Source: Armatimonadota bacterium
GTDB lineage: Bacteria; Armatimonadota; Chthonomonadetes; Chthonomonadales; Chthonomonadaceae
DNA: 64,000 nt
Assembly: GCA_028871815.1 (NCBI GenBank)
Contig: JAGWMJ010000001.1
Location: 310,001-374,000 of the forward strand
Direction: 5' to 3'
The notes beneath the pieces are model-generated. The model had not been told where the DNA came from. It ran no database searches and was given only the letters and a program-made list of their open reading frames with translations. Of the stretch, positions 28,753 to 38,611 are shown in pieces. The number at the start of each line of letters is the position of its first letter. Positions within the stretch are counted from its first letter, which is position 1. The translations under genes and the position numbers were made by a program.

Positions 28753-29106
28753 ATGAGCATGTCTGATGAAATGATCGCGTTCGGTACAGCGGCTCTGGCT
28801 GCCGCCGCAAGTGCGATAATGCTGTTTTCCGCATCCGGTGGGTACCATCCTTACAGCTTCTACGAGTGGATGCGACTCCTGGTGCTGATCAGCTCCGGAT
28901 GCAGCGCGTGGGTGCTGCTGCGGTATGCGCCGAGACTGGCGCCGGCCGGTATCGCGCTGGCCGCTTTCGGTCTCTTCCTGGTTTTTGCAAAGATGCGGCG
29001 CGCCGAATGGCCGCCGTTCGACGTCTGCGGCGCCGTGGCGTTTCTGGTGGCGGCGTTCTACGCGGGATGCCGCGCTCTCGGCGTGGCGCCGGATCCCGCC
29101 CCATGA
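28753..29106 (+). CDS. small four-helix membrane protein (DUF6804-like)
   Basis: ATG 28753 follows GGGAGG. The 117 residues form about four hydrophobic helices. YHPYSFYEWMRLLVLISSGC, LAAFGLFLVFAKMRRAEW and PPFDVCGAVAFLVAAFYAG recall the small DUF6804 family. The function is unknown. It is separate from the protease gene that follows 83 bases later, though the two may share a transcript. Confidence 0.68.
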   Translation: MSMSDEMIAFGTAALAAAASAIMLFSASGGYHPYSFYEWMRLLVLISSGCSAWVLLRYAPRLAPAGIALAAFGLFLVFAKMRRAEWPPFDVCGAVAFLVAAFYAGCRALGVAPDPAP

Positions 29107-29189
29107 GGTTCGGCAGGGCGCGGTCTGTAAGGGTGAGCGCCAGGTTCGGCAGGACGGCGAAGCCGGAATGGCAGGATGGAGGCCGATGA

Positions 29190-30374
29190 ATGAAACCCGG
29201 AACAGCGTTCCTTCGCCTAATGGCGCTTGCCCTCGTATGTCTGGCGGCTTCGGCAGCTGCGGCCAGCGGCCAATCCACGGCAAAACCACTCACGGCCGCC
29301 CAGGTGTTTGCACTGCGGCAGGGATGCGTCTACACCATTGAGACCGACACGAAACAGGGCACCGGCTTTGCCGTTGACGGCATGATCTGGACCTGTTACC
29401 ACGTGGTAGCCGGCGCGAAGACAATCCAGCTGGAACGGCAGGGCGAAGCGCCAATACCGGTGGAACGTGTGCTCGCGGCCGATCCTCACGCCGACGTCGC
29501 GATACTTTTGCCCGAGGGTTCTGTGGACGCGCACGCACTGAAGATGTCGAATATCACTTCCACATGCGCCGTTGGCGATCCACTCTATGTTATCGGTACG
29601 CCGGAGGGACTCGGACAGACCCTCACTTCCGGGCTGCTCTCAGCCATTCGCACACAAAACGGGCGGAAGCTGCTTCAACTCTCCGCATCCGTCTCTCCCG
29701 GCAGCAGCGGCAGCCCGGTGTTTGACCAGTATGGCAACGTGGCCGGCATGGTGCAGTCCCAGTACAAGGAGGGCCAGCAGCTCAACTTTGCGATAAGCGC
29801 AAAGGCATTGACCGCGGTTCCGTGGGGAGTACCGATCGGGACGGCGTTGGGAGGCCCGACAGGTGGCGGGCTGGTTGGCGGAAACGCCAGCGACGCACCT
29901 GCACCGAACTCACCGAGCCGCTTTGTCGCAGCGGACAGTTCGAATGTACTCAAGGGGGTAACCGCGGTCCGTCTCACGGCCGACACAAGTCCAAGGGCAA
30001 CGAGAGCCGGCTTGACTGCTGACGCCATAACGCACCAGGTTGCCAATCAGCTGCGGGCCGCCGGCCTGTCGCTGGCGACGAAAGATGAATGGCTGAAATC
30101 GCACGATATCCCGGAAATCGACGTGTCCGTCGTCGGCTTTACTGACCGCGGATTTCAGGCGGCAACATTCTACGTGGAGCTTGGTATTGAAGAGGACGCG
30201 CGGATCGACCGAGACCGCGGGAGGACGCGAGTTTACGGCGTTACGACCTGGGATGATGGCATGGTGGAGCTAACAACCCCCGACGCATTCGTCGCCGACG
30301 CGATGAAAGCCGTGACTGAAAGGGTGGACCACTTCCTTGCCGATTATCGCAAGGCGAACCCCCCGCCGCAGTAG
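29190..30374 (+). CDS. exported trypsin-like serine protease (S1C/HtrA-like)
   Basis: ATG 29190 follows GGAGG and begins a signal peptide (LMALALVCLAASAAAASG). The protease core has all three catalytic residues: His in TCYHVVAG, Asp in ADPHADVAIL and Ser in SPGSSGSPVFD. There is no PDZ domain. After a Gly/Pro linker the last ~150 residues (VAADSSNVLKGVTAVRL, then TFYVELGIEEDARIDRD) form an unfamiliar alpha/beta domain. It is probably a periplasmic or secreted protease with a substrate-sensing C-terminal domain. Confidence 0.88.
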   Translation: MKPGTAFLRLMALALVCLAASAAAASGQSTAKPLTAAQVFALRQGCVYTIETDTKQGTGFAVDGMIWTCYHVVAGAKTIQLERQGEAPIPVERVLAADPHADVAILLPEGSVDAHALKMSNITSTCAVGDPLYVIGTPEGLGQTLTSGLLSAIRTQNGRKLLQLSASVSPGSSGSPVFDQYGNVAGMVQSQYKEGQQLNFAISAKALTAVPWGVPIGTALGGPTGGGLVGGNASDAPAPNSPSRFVAADSSNVLKGVTAVRLTADTSPRATRAGLTADAITHQVANQLRAAGLSLATKDEWLKSHDIPEIDVSVVGFTDRGFQAATFYVELGIEEDARIDRDRGRTRVYGVTTWDDGMVELTTPDAFVADAMKAVTERVDHFLADYRKANPPPQ

Positions 30375-30916
30375 TCTGACGGGTACGGCTAGCGGGTTTG
30401 CCGGGCATGGCCGTCACTGTCGCGGTACACTGGCGTCGGCAGCGGGTCAAACGGCCGATTCGGACGGCACGGCGGATTATCTGAGCGCGCAATGTCCAAA
30501 CAACGCACCATTCTATCCGCGAGCATCGGACACGACGTGACCCGGGCGATGCATGTTCTGCGGTCGAATTCTGATACCGCGACCGTTGGACGGTTCACCA
30601 CGGCAGTTCTGCGATTCGATCGCGTGGCGACGCCTGGCGCTTCGGACCTCGACTTTTGCCACCTGTTTGCAGAAGAGGTGCGGGCGGACCGCGAGGAACC
30701 GCTGCAATCCACGCGCTTAACGCCGTGGTTCTCGCTGCGGGGCCTGCCGGCACGGCAGCCATGCGCGTTCGACGGACCCATGTTTCAACATCCGCTTGCT
30801 CTACCAGTGGGTGAACCAGTGGAAGGCGACGGGCCTGTGGCTGCCGACCGCACAGCCAACGCTCCCGAAGGCGGGCGCGGAGTCAGCGGGCCGGCGCGCA
30901 GCCCGGCGGCTTCGCC
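30375..30916. other. gap with a doubtful 142-codon frame
   Basis: A plus-strand frame from ATG 30492 to TGA 30920 overlaps the next gene's ATG, but it has no ribosome site and no recognisable motif. Its second half is Pro/Gly/Ala-rich. I treat the stretch as probably non-coding. It should hold the promoter of the BtuF-like gene. Confidence 0.4.
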
Positions 30917-31849
30917 ATGAGAATCGTCTCGCTGCTTCCTAGCGCCACCGAGATTGTGTGCGCAATCGGGCTGGAGGCAAACCTCGTGGGTGTGACGCAC
31001 GAGTGCGACTGGCCGCCGAGTGTAAAGCTGCTCCCAAAGGTTACGCGAACGCTGATACCACACGACGCTTCGGGCGCCGAAATCGACCGGCTCGTGCGGG
31101 AACAACTCGGCGCAAAATCGGCGCTTTACACCCTGGACATGGACCTACTGGAACGGCTGCGCCCAGACCTCCTGATCACCCAGGCGCTCTGCGACGTATG
31201 TGCGGTGCCTGAGGCGGAAGTAACTGCTGCCGCATGCGCGCTTCCCGGCCAACCGGTTGTGGTAAACCTCGAGCCAATGACGCTGGAGGAAGTGCTCGGC
31301 TCGATGATCGAGGTCGGCCGTGCGGCCGGCTGTGAGGCGGCGGCACTGGCGGCGGTAGCGAAGCTTCGGGCACGTATTTCCACCGTTGAGCGCGTCACGG
31401 CAGAGATCTCTGCCGCAGCATGGCCGCGCGTGGCATTCCTGGAGTGGATAGACCCGCTCTTCAATGGCGGCCACTGGAATCCCGGCATTATCCAGATGGC
31501 GGGCGGGATCGATCTGCTCGGAAACCCCGGCCGGCCTTCGCGAACCGTGTCGCACCAGGAGCTGTGCGACTCCATGCCGGAGGTGATCTTTGTGGCGTGC
31601 TGCGGATTCTCAACGGCGCGCGCCCTGCAGGACCTGGGCGCTCTGCAGCGGATAGACGGTTGGATGGATTTGCCTGCCGTGCAAAATGGACGGATCTACT
31701 TTACCGACGGCGCCGCCTACTTCAGCCGCCCAGGGCCCAGGCTGGTGGACAGCCTGGAGATACTTGCCCATGCGCTCCATCCGGAGGAGCACAGCCTGCC
31801 ACCGGGCCTTCCTGCCGCTGAGGTTCCACCGTACGGGCCTGAGGATTGA
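30917..31849 (+). CDS. BtuF-like cobalamin/substrate-binding protein without signal peptide
   Basis: The 310-residue protein begins MRIVSLLPSATEIVCAIGLE, the usual start of the mature periplasmic-binding fold of BtuF/FepB. It continues with ERLRPDLLITQALCDVC, the hinge helix, and WIDPLFNGGHWNPGIIQMAGG. No signal peptide or lipobox precedes this, so it may be cytoplasmic, as for several 'cobalamin-binding' homologues outside transport operons. No permease or ATPase gene is next to it. The ligand is inferred from the family only. Confidence 0.85.
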   Translation: MRIVSLLPSATEIVCAIGLEANLVGVTHECDWPPSVKLLPKVTRTLIPHDASGAEIDRLVREQLGAKSALYTLDMDLLERLRPDLLITQALCDVCAVPEAEVTAAACALPGQPVVVNLEPMTLEEVLGSMIEVGRAAGCEAAALAAVAKLRARISTVERVTAEISAAAWPRVAFLEWIDPLFNGGHWNPGIIQMAGGIDLLGNPGRPSRTVSHQELCDSMPEVIFVACCGFSTARALQDLGALQRIDGWMDLPAVQNGRIYFTDGAAYFSRPGPRLVDSLEILAHALHPEEHSLPPGLPAAEVPPYGPED

Positions 31850-31951
31850 GCGGGCTGCGTGATGGCGGCCGCCTGGATCGGCCCTGTATTAGACCGACGA
31901 ACAAGCCTCGCAAGCGGCGGGACCGGCGCCATCCCCGGTCCCGTCGCCCCG

Positions 31952-32341
31952 TCAGATTCTCTTATGCTTCACGTAGTCCAGGAGCTTGACGGCGCACCGG
32001 GCGAGTCGGACCGCTTGCGCAATATCAGGACATGGCCGGAGTTCGCAGTGTTGCGCAGCCCAGGGATCCGCGCCATCTGGTGCAATGCGGACTGGATACG
32101 GCATATCTGTAAAGCATTCGGCGCCGAGTTCGCAGACGCCCAGAAGATCGCCGCTGGGGTACCGCGCTGCTTGCTGGTAGTCCCGAACGCCCGCATCAGT
32201 TTGCAGTGCGCCGGTCCGGATGTGGAAAGATAACCCCTCGTCGTCAGTCGCACACTCGAAAGCTTCAGATGCAAAGCGGCCGTCTCGCTGCTGGCTCTTT
32301 TTGAATCTTCGGAGATAGGAATCCACGCACGAGCCAGTCAC
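31952..32341 (-). CDS. unknown 129-residue protein
   Basis: A GTG at 32341 overlaps the preceding gene's stop (GTGA), implying translational coupling. The sequence (EGLSFHIRTGALQTDAGV, YPSGDLLGVCELGAEC, IAQAVRLARCAVKLLDYV) has coding-like composition and no signal peptide. It is the last gene of the small TIGR04255-type operon. I do not recognise the family. Confidence 0.6.
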   Translation of the reverse strand: MTGSCVDSYLRRFKKSQQRDGRFASEAFECATDDEGLSFHIRTGALQTDAGVRDYQQAARYPSGDLLGVCELGAECFTDMPYPVRIAPDGADPWAAQHCELRPCPDIAQAVRLARCAVKLLDYVKHKRI

Positions 32342-32835
32342 TCCCGCCTCGTGAGCCAGCCGAGATACCCTCTGACTTGGTCCGGCGAGTTAACGGTGTA
32401 GACGGCGTACGAGCCGGACACGCCGTCCAGGACAATCGTTGCGCCGCCGTGATCCGGCAAGATAACAAGCGCCAGTTGCTTGCCAGTCCCCGCAAAATCG
32501 ACCAACAGTTCCGCACCGCCGTCGGAACGCGCAAACGGCGTTAGCGTAAAGTCCTCGATGCTAAAGTTGGGATTCAGGAGCGCGGCATGCGTCAATTCTG
32601 CCGCGGTGTCCGCGAGAAAGCGGCGCGCGACACCGGCCACTGGGGCGCCACCTTCATCAATTACCTCCTCCGAATTCGCTGCGAGCGCGGCGAGAACAGG
32701 CTGGACGGCTTCTTTGACGAACTGTGGCACAGCAGACAGTTGCGCTGACGCGGACTCGCGGCGCCAGACCTCCGAACGCGTGGTGCTGTTCTCCGCAGCA
32801 GGCTGGCTAGCGAGTGTATCAGTTGTTTCTGGCAT
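32338..32835 (-). CDS. unknown 165-residue protein of the TIGR04255-type operon
   Basis: The ATG at 32835 overlaps the stop of the upstream gene by 17 bases. The first ~60 residues are polar and probably helical. The rest is an alternating strand pattern (ELLVDFAGTGKQLALVILPD, TIVLDGVSGSYAVYTVN). No known motif is recognised. Tight overlaps on both sides suggest the three proteins work together. Confidence 0.62.
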   Translation of the reverse strand: MPETTDTLASQPAAENSTTRSEVWRRESASAQLSAVPQFVKEAVQPVLAALAANSEEVIDEGGAPVAGVARRFLADTAAELTHAALLNPNFSIEDFTLTPFARSDGGAELLVDFAGTGKQLALVILPDHGGATIVLDGVSGSYAVYTVNSPDQVRGYLGWLTRRE

Positions 32836-33595
32836 AGCCCCACTCCTCCAAGGCTCGCTCCGAGAGCAGTGATAGAAAGAACGGCTGGATCACATCGTGC
32901 ATTCGGGCCAAATCGCTCCACTGACTGCCTCCGCCGCCGACCAACGTTCCTGCCGTCGTTGTGATTACGAACGCTGGTCGGTCCACCATTGCAGATGAAC
33001 CGTCCTCCTGCAGCAACGGTACCTGGGTTGGCCATTCTTGCAGGGTAATCCGGAAATCGTGACCCTCTGACTCATGCCAATCAAGGCTTAGCGCATGCAA
33101 CGGCTTGTCAGCCGCCATGTGCGGCACGACACCGGGCTGGAAATACCGCAACGCCTCTTGCGTTGGATCCGAGGATTGCGGCGGGATGATCAGATTGGCG
33201 TAGGTAATGTTTACAATGCCAATCTCCAGCGCGCCGGTCCCCAGTACAGCCGACAGCTCCTGGCACCCGAGTTCCAACACACCGCGAAGTTCCGGAAACC
33301 GCGGGTACGGTACGTGCCACGCATTCAGCCATCGTGACGAAATGGATGTGGAGAGGAGGACTAATTCTGCGTTCTTACGCCTAAACGTGACACCACAGAG
33401 GCGCCCGGCTAGAGGCATCTGCGCCGGTTGTGGAAGCGAGCCCTCAACGACGTCGGCTTCTGCCGACTTATCGAATTCTTCCGGCAGCCGTTTCCAGAAG
33501 CTTGCATAATCGCTGAATGCCAGTTCCTTACGTTGCTTGAAGGCGGCGCGGAGCGATACTTCCTGAAGCGGCAGATTCGAGAATTGCACCATCAT
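32819..33595 (-). CDS. TIGR04255 family protein
   Basis: I chose ATG 33595 (MMVQFSNLPLQEVSLRAAF) because TIGR04255 proteins begin with this 'F-N-PL-EV' segment; the frame stays open to 33787. The 258 residues include ELGCQELSAVLGTGALEIGI, VNITYANLI and a C-terminal MHDVIQPFFLSLLSERALEE that also fit the family. Function is unknown; members are often found in mobile or defence-rich regions. It heads a three-gene overlapping operon. Confidence 0.72.
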   Translation of the reverse strand: MMVQFSNLPLQEVSLRAAFKQRKELAFSDYASFWKRLPEEFDKSAEADVVEGSLPQPAQMPLAGRLCGVTFRRKNAELVLLSTSISSRWLNAWHVPYPRFPELRGVLELGCQELSAVLGTGALEIGIVNITYANLIIPPQSSDPTQEALRYFQPGVVPHMAADKPLHALSLDWHESEGHDFRITLQEWPTQVPLLQEDGSSAMVDRPAFVITTTAGTLVGGGGSQWSDLARMHDVIQPFFLSLLSERALEEWGYARNN

Positions 33596-33846
33596 ACGTT
33601 TGTCCCGATACGTTATACGCAGACGGCATCCATTCCTGTTCAGATCGAACTGCGACCGGTTGGCCGCCCGCCGTGACGCGCCGTCACTGGCACTGCGTTG
33701 GCCAACCAATTCGAGGCTCGAGGCTGTAAACTTCCATTTGGGTTTGGCGCAAAAATCCACGCCAAACTGGCGCCAAACGAGTGGCACGTTGTGCGCGCTG
33801 CCACTCGCCTTATGAGGGCCGCACCGGCTGAAACCAGGTGCGGGGC

Positions 33847-35019
33847 CTATGACGACTCCAGTGGCTCGGTTCCTTCGTTCATGATCTGCAGAAGCGGCTG
33901 AAACATAAACAAGCGACGGCGCTTGCGCCCGTCGACCTCAGCCAGAATGTGCATGCCGACCATCTGCCGAATGGCCTTCATGACGGTTGGGTGGCTGAGA
34001 TTGAGCGCGGCGGCCGCTGACGGCGCTGAGAATACGGGATGGGTGTTCATCCATGCATGGAGGCGCAGAAGCGTACCGGACGATGGGCCGACTTTCTGGA
34101 GCAGTATGCGTGTTTCGGTCTCCAGGTTTCGGATACGCTGGGCCGTCTCACAGGCCCGACGTGCAGTCTCTTCCACCACCTCCAGAAAGAATAGCAGCCA
34201 CTCCTCCCATACTCCCTCCATGCGCACGCGCTGCAGCAGGCTGTAATACTCGTCGCGCCGGCGCTTCAGGCCCAGGCTGAGATAGAGCAGGGGCTTGGCC
34301 AGCACCTTCTCGTTGCAGAGGATGAGCGTGATGAGCATCCGACCGAGACGCCCGTTTCCATCCAGAAACGGGTGGATGGTCTCGAATTGAACATGAACCA
34401 GCGCGGCCTTGATCAGTGGCTGGGTGGTGACCGGCTGGTTGTGCCAGAACTTCTCAAGCGCTCCCACGCAGCGAGCCACCTCGCCGGGCGGCGGTGGTAC
34501 AAAGATCGCGTTCCCCGGGCGCGAGCCGCCGATCCAGTTTTGCGACGTGCGATATTCTCCCGGGGCGGCATTTCCGCCGCGGCCACTTGCGAGCAGCAGA
34601 CGGTGCATCTCTCGCAGCAGGCGGATCGTGAGCGGTGCGCCCTCGCGCAGGCAGCCAATGCCATAAGATAGCGCCTTTACATAGTTCAAGACCTGACGCG
34701 CATCCTCGGCATGGAAGCCCGGTGTCGCTTCGATTTCGAAGAGCAGGAGATCATTGAGCGACGACTGTGTCCCTTCGATTTGCGACGATACGACCGCCTC
34801 CTTGCGAATGTAGAAGTACAGAAACATGTCCAGACTTTCCACAACCTCACTTAGGCCATCCAGCCGGCCAAGCGCGAGGCAGGCGTGTTCCAGCGCCGCC
34901 GTAGTGCGGCTGTCGGACTGCAGCGGCGGGTTGGGCGGAAGGTCAACCGGCACAAACGCCCGAAATTGCTCTCCGGGTACGCGCTGCACGAGTTGTCGGC
35001 CCTGTGGTCCACGATTCAT
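33847..35019 (-). CDS. Fic-family AMP-transferase with winged-helix C-terminus
   Basis: The 390-residue protein carries the Fic core HPFLDGNGRLGRMLI, with catalytic His, and the N-terminal inhibitory helix SSQIEGTQSSLNDLL with its conserved Glu, so it is a self-inhibited class II-type Fic protein. It would transfer AMP from ATP onto a target protein. The C-terminal ~80 residues (FSAPSAAAALNLSHPTVMKA, then IRQMVGMHILAE) look like a DNA-binding winged helix. A palindromic operator sits directly upstream, which suggests autoregulation. The ATG at 35019 lacks a clear ribosome site. Confidence 0.9.
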   Translation of the reverse strand: MNRGPQGRQLVQRVPGEQFRAFVPVDLPPNPPLQSDSRTTAALEHACLALGRLDGLSEVVESLDMFLYFYIRKEAVVSSQIEGTQSSLNDLLLFEIEATPGFHAEDARQVLNYVKALSYGIGCLREGAPLTIRLLREMHRLLLASGRGGNAAPGEYRTSQNWIGGSRPGNAIFVPPPPGEVARCVGALEKFWHNQPVTTQPLIKAALVHVQFETIHPFLDGNGRLGRMLITLILCNEKVLAKPLLYLSLGLKRRRDEYYSLLQRVRMEGVWEEWLLFFLEVVEETARRACETAQRIRNLETETRILLQKVGPSSGTLLRLHAWMNTHPVFSAPSAAAALNLSHPTVMKAIRQMVGMHILAEVDGRKRRRLFMFQPLLQIMNEGTEPLESS

Positions 35020-35040
35020 GGGGCTTTTAGTGTAAGAGTC

Positions 35041-35096
35041 CTTGCATTACGAAACGCTAATGTAAGTTTACACCAACAGATTTACATTAGGGTGGC
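35041..35096 (-). promoter_or_regulatory. palindromic operator upstream of fic
   Basis: CTAATGTAA at 35057-35065 and its exact reverse complement TTACATTAG at 35082-35090 are separated by 16 bases, 38 bases before the Fic start. The block is AT-rich in a GC-rich region. A related copy with the same spacing lies at 53110-53169. The Fic protein's winged-helix domain is the likely binder (inference). Confidence 0.65.
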
Positions 35097-35563
35097 CGGA
35101 ACCTCGGCCGGCCGTCGCCGCTGACGTCGGACTGAGCCGAGCGTATTACAGCGCTTTCGAACGAGGAGTAAGGGACATCTCTGTTCCCGTTCTTATGCCG
35201 GTCGCGGCGGCGCTCAATATCGCCCGGAGACTCAGTAAGCAACGGACGGCGACCGAAATGCCCGCCAGCGAGCTGGCGCTGAATGCGCTGGCGGCGCTGC
35301 GTAAACGCAGGCCCGTAGGCAGCACACGTGATGCCGCGTTGGGGCGGATGGCGTACTGCGCAACCGGTCGGCTGGCAGCTCCGAGAACCCAGCTGCAGCC
35401 GGGTCCGAGCTGTTAGCAGCGCGCTCTCGCCGCGGCCTGCCGCGTCTGGCTGCTTCAGCCGCGCAGGGCGGTTACCGACCGGCCGCGAAGCGGGTACAGT
35501 TTAGATGGGATGCAGGCATGAGCGTGACGCTCGGCCGCGTTCCGCCAACCGCTCTCAAACGGC
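35097..35563. other. intergenic stretch without supported gene
   Basis: Short frames are present, but none has a ribosome site or a recognisable motif. Confidence 0.4.
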
Positions 35564-36076
35564 ATGTTCGGGCCGATTGCCCAATGCACGCTTTGCCGGA
35601 GGAGAGCGCGATACGCATTGGCGCCGGGACGCGCAATGTTCAGAACCTCCGGCTGTCGCGCCGGTTCGGCCGGCGGCAGATATCGGCGCCGACGACGCGC
35701 CGCGCTTTCGCTAGCGCCGCTGCAGCTCAGCATCTGGCTGATCTGGTGGCTGCAGCCACCGTGCACGATAGCGCCGGGCGCTCGAAGCGCGGCCGCGCCA
35801 ATTCCCGCCATGGCTGCCGCGTGCCGCTGCCCGATGTGCGCGGGTAAGGCGCACTGCTGCTGTGGCATGTCAGCGACGGCCTCCCCGGTCTGCATCGTTG
35901 CCTGCTCTCTGCCAGCCGCCACGCCTTTGGCCGTGGAGCGTGCTCCCGCTATCGATTGGCGGCGCCAGAGCCTACCGCCATCGCCGGCACGCCAGGTTGT
36001 TTCGTATCTTTTGACCGTTCAGCCAAACAACTATTTCGCTCCTCCCGCGCCACCTCCACGGACCACGTTTCTCTAG
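35564..36076 (+). CDS. possible small Cys-rich protein (doubtful)
   Basis: The second half of this frame ([20 protein letters not shown], then [13 protein letters not shown]) is rich in Cys and Met and ends in [11 protein letters not shown]. This recalls short metal-handling exported proteins. The first half is Arg-rich with a Trp-rich hydrophobic stretch ([12 protein letters not shown]), and the start is uncertain. No ribosome site is clear and the opposite strand is also open, so this may be spurious. Confidence 0.35.
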   Translation: MFGPIAQCTLCRRRARYALAPGRAMFRTSGCRAGSAGGRYRRRRRAALSLAPLQLSIWLIWWLQPPCTIAPGARSAAAPIPAMAAACRCPMCAGKAHCCCGMSATASPVCIVACSLPAATPLAVERAPAIDWRRQSLPPSPARQVVSYLLTVQPNNYFAPPAPPPRTTFL

Positions 36077-36222
36077 CCCGCAGAGGCGTACAGAGAGAAC
36101 ATTGGGCCGCCAGTAACGGGCCGCGCGCGGACTGCCGATCCGGTTGCGAATCGGGCCGACCAGCGCTGCGCCGGGCGCACGCGACCCAGTGCGAACACGC
36201 GCGATTATCGAGGAGGAGTTTC

Positions 36223-36948
36223 ATGAAACGACAGGCATTCACGCTCATCGAGCTGTTAGTTGTTATAGCGATTATAGGAATACTGGCGGCTCTGCTGTTG
36301 CCGGTATTTGCCGCTGCCCGCGAGAAGGCGCGCACCATTGTGTGCCTCTCCAACTGCCGGCAGACCGGAATGGCGCTCTCCATGTACGTGGAAGACTGGG
36401 ATGAGAAGTATCCACAGGAGCATCCTACAGCGGCCGATCCCGTGGATCAGGACAGCACCGGCCAGCTGGAGACCATCGACTATGGGTCTCCATTTGCGAA
36501 GATCCTGCCGTACGTTGGCAGCCGCTCCGACCGGTCGACGGCCATTTACGTCTGCCCATCGGATCCGGATCCGCACGGCGCCAGGCTGCTGGTCAACGGC
36601 CTCTGCCCGGGCGGTGGCGCGCCACCCGGGGGATTGAACAGCTATCTTATCAACGCCTACTACCTCTTCGGCGCCACGCTGGCGCAAATCCCGGATCCCT
36701 CGGAGTCGATCTATATCGCGGAACGCAAAGACAGCTTCTGCGATGTCCACTACCATCCGTGGCTGGCCGAGGCCCAGGATCCCACGGGACCTGCAGACAC
36801 CGTGAACCCCGTGGCAATCGCCGCAGTGCGCCACACCGGCGGGGCAAACTACGTCTACGCCGACGGCCATGCAAAGTGGTCCACCTTCCCGGCAACTCGC
36901 GCGCCGTTCGCGGGACACGAGCTCTTTGGCCAGCATCAGGCGTTCTAG
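36223..36948 (+). CDS. type IV prepilin-like protein with H-x9-DG motif
   Basis: ATG 36223 follows AGGAGGAG. The N-terminus [20 protein letters not shown] is a class III signal cleaved and methylated by prepilin peptidase. [21 protein letters not shown], a stretch characteristic of Armatimonadota prepilins, follows. The C-terminus has [17 protein letters not shown], the H-x9-DG motif. The 241-residue protein is probably a pseudopilin or surface protein. Such genes are highly duplicated in these genomes. It is the last clearly chromosomal gene before the island. Confidence 0.9.
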   Translation: MKRQAFTLIELLVVIAIIGILAALLLPVFAAAREKARTIVCLSNCRQTGMALSMYVEDWDEKYPQEHPTAADPVDQDSTGQLETIDYGSPFAKILPYVGSRSDRSTAIYVCPSDPDPHGARLLVNGLCPGGGAPPGGLNSYLINAYYLFGATLAQIPDPSESIYIAERKDSFCDVHYHPWLAEAQDPTGPADTVNPVAIAAVRHTGGANYVYADGHAKWSTFPATRAPFAGHELFGQHQAF

Positions 36949-37159
36949 ATCATGGCGAGGCAGCGCGGACCCATAGGCCGCGTTGTTTGTTCGAGGCGGC
37001 TGCACCGGTGCTCGGGCTTCGACAGGCCTGCTGCCGACGCGGCCGCCGAGTTACTATGCCAGGAGCCGTTCGGCGCTCGCCGTAAAGCTGTGCCATCCGG
37101 ACCGGTAGCTCCTGCGCTTCTGGATGCTCAGCGTACGGCCTCGCAGCCCGCAGGGCGGT

Positions 37160-38195
37160 GAACTCAATTTCGCCAGCATGTTCGATGACGAAATGATGAT
37201 CGCGAATGATTCCTTTACCGCCATCCGGTCCAGATCAGTTTTCCAACTCTTGCCGGATGGCGGATTCGAGAGCATGAAGTCGAACTCACCGGTCGGGAAG
37301 CCGTCTTGAGAAAGGATCGACCCCAACCGGACGTTCCCGGCTTCTTCACCCTCTCCCTTCAGCAGCAGGTCGGCTTCAGTAATCGCATAAGTCTCGGCGT
37401 TTAATTCTTGACCATACAGATTGATCGCCACTTCCTCATCATCGTGACTAGCCAACTCGCGCAGCCGTGCCTCGGCGACGGTCAACATCCCGCGGGTGCC
37501 GCAAGCACGGCCATACACCAGGTAGATGCCCGATTCGATCTTTTAAGCGATTGGCAAGAAGATACGGTCAGCCATCAACTTCACTACGTCGCGCAGTGTA
37601 AAGTGCTCACCAGCCTCCTCGTTATTCTCTTCGTTACAGCGACGAATTAGCTCCTCGAAATTCGCCCCCATCGCGTGATTGTCGAGTGCCCGCAGGCGGA
37701 TCGAACCATCCGTATTCATAACTGGCGAGGGACCGAGATTGGTTTCGCGCGCGAGGAACTTCTCAATCAAGCTTCCAAGAATGTCGGCATCACCGAGTGT
37801 CGAAATCTGGTTGCGAAACTTGAACTTCTCCAGGATGTCCTGCACATTGGGGGAAAAGCCGTCGAGGTATGCTTCAAAGTCAGCCTTTAGCTGTTGCTCT
37901 TTCGCCCGCGCACGTAAATCGCGAAGCGTGAGCGGCGAAGCCTTGTAGAATGCTAGTCCGCAGCCTGTCGGAGTGCTGCGTCGTGATTTGTGATTCCAGA
38001 GTCATCGAGCCGGTTGTTCATGTCGAGGACTTGCTGCTTCTTCTCTTCCAAGACGGCATCCAGCCGTCGAATCACCGTCATGGGAAGGATCATGTCGCGG
38101 TACTTGCCACGCACGTACACATCCCTCGACACATCGTCTGCAATGCCCCATATGAGGTTTGCGACCCGAGCAAGGTTGCCGTCGCTTATGGCATG
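37160..38195 (-). pseudogene. hsdM: decayed type I methyltransferase subunit (hsdM relic)
   Basis: Read on the minus strand, the pieces follow HsdM in order. First is NLARVANLIWGIADD with VRGKYRDMILPMTVIRRLDA, then a 1-base loss near 37955. Next come FRNQISTLGDADILGSLIEK and EHFTLRDVVKLMADRIFLPIA, ended by an in-frame TAA at 37543-37545. Then the SAM region YGRACGTRGMLTVAEA and the catalytic SNPPSGKSW (normally NPPF) are followed by another 1-base loss (near 37228), and the gene breaks off after HAGEIEF. The start codon is also damaged. No specificity or restriction subunit is present. It is clearly inactive. Confidence 0.85.
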
Positions 38196-38611
38196 CCTTG
38201 CCTGAAATGAAGACTTTCGAAATACATACTCGGGACAACCTAGCTCAATCGGAATCACCGGACCATCTAATCTTGGGTCCGGTAGTATTATGCAGGCTGT
38301 AAAGGGAGGAATGAGGCAACGACACGGAGTCACATTTTCGCATATACAGCGTATCGTCACTGTTCCCCTCGGTCGGTCCGTAATCCTCCGTGAATTGGCC
38401 CTCTCGCTGCTTGGATCGCATCCGCGAATAACCTCCTCACACGCAGCCCCGTGACTCGCAAGCGACCTGGTCATGCCAGTCAAGCAGGATATCCAAGAAA
38501 CGAATAGAATTGATAACTAGGTTCCCTCCCGCGACCGCCTGTCTGTCGAGGAAGCAAACCATAAAGAGTAGGGCTCTCTCGACTCATGGAGCTACACGTT
38601 AGGAGCGATCG
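38196..38611. other. intergenic region upstream of the defence operon
   Basis: About 400 bases between the hsdM relic and the large operon, with no gene of its own; an open minus frame is a continuation past the relic's start. It is AT-richer than the chromosome and should contain the operon promoter. The AGGAG at 38601-38605 serves the first gene. Confidence 0.45.

Noticed and set aside
30492-30920. Plus-strand 142-codon frame ending in an ATGA overlap with the BtuF-like gene
   Set aside because: There is no ribosome site and no recognisable motif, and the second half is low-complexity; the overlap alone is not enough.
35455-35922. Minus-strand 155-codon frame opposite the possible Cys-rich protein
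   Set aside because: No motif, no ribosome site, and composition typical of a GC-rich shadow; at most one of the two strands is coding and the plus strand looks slightly better.
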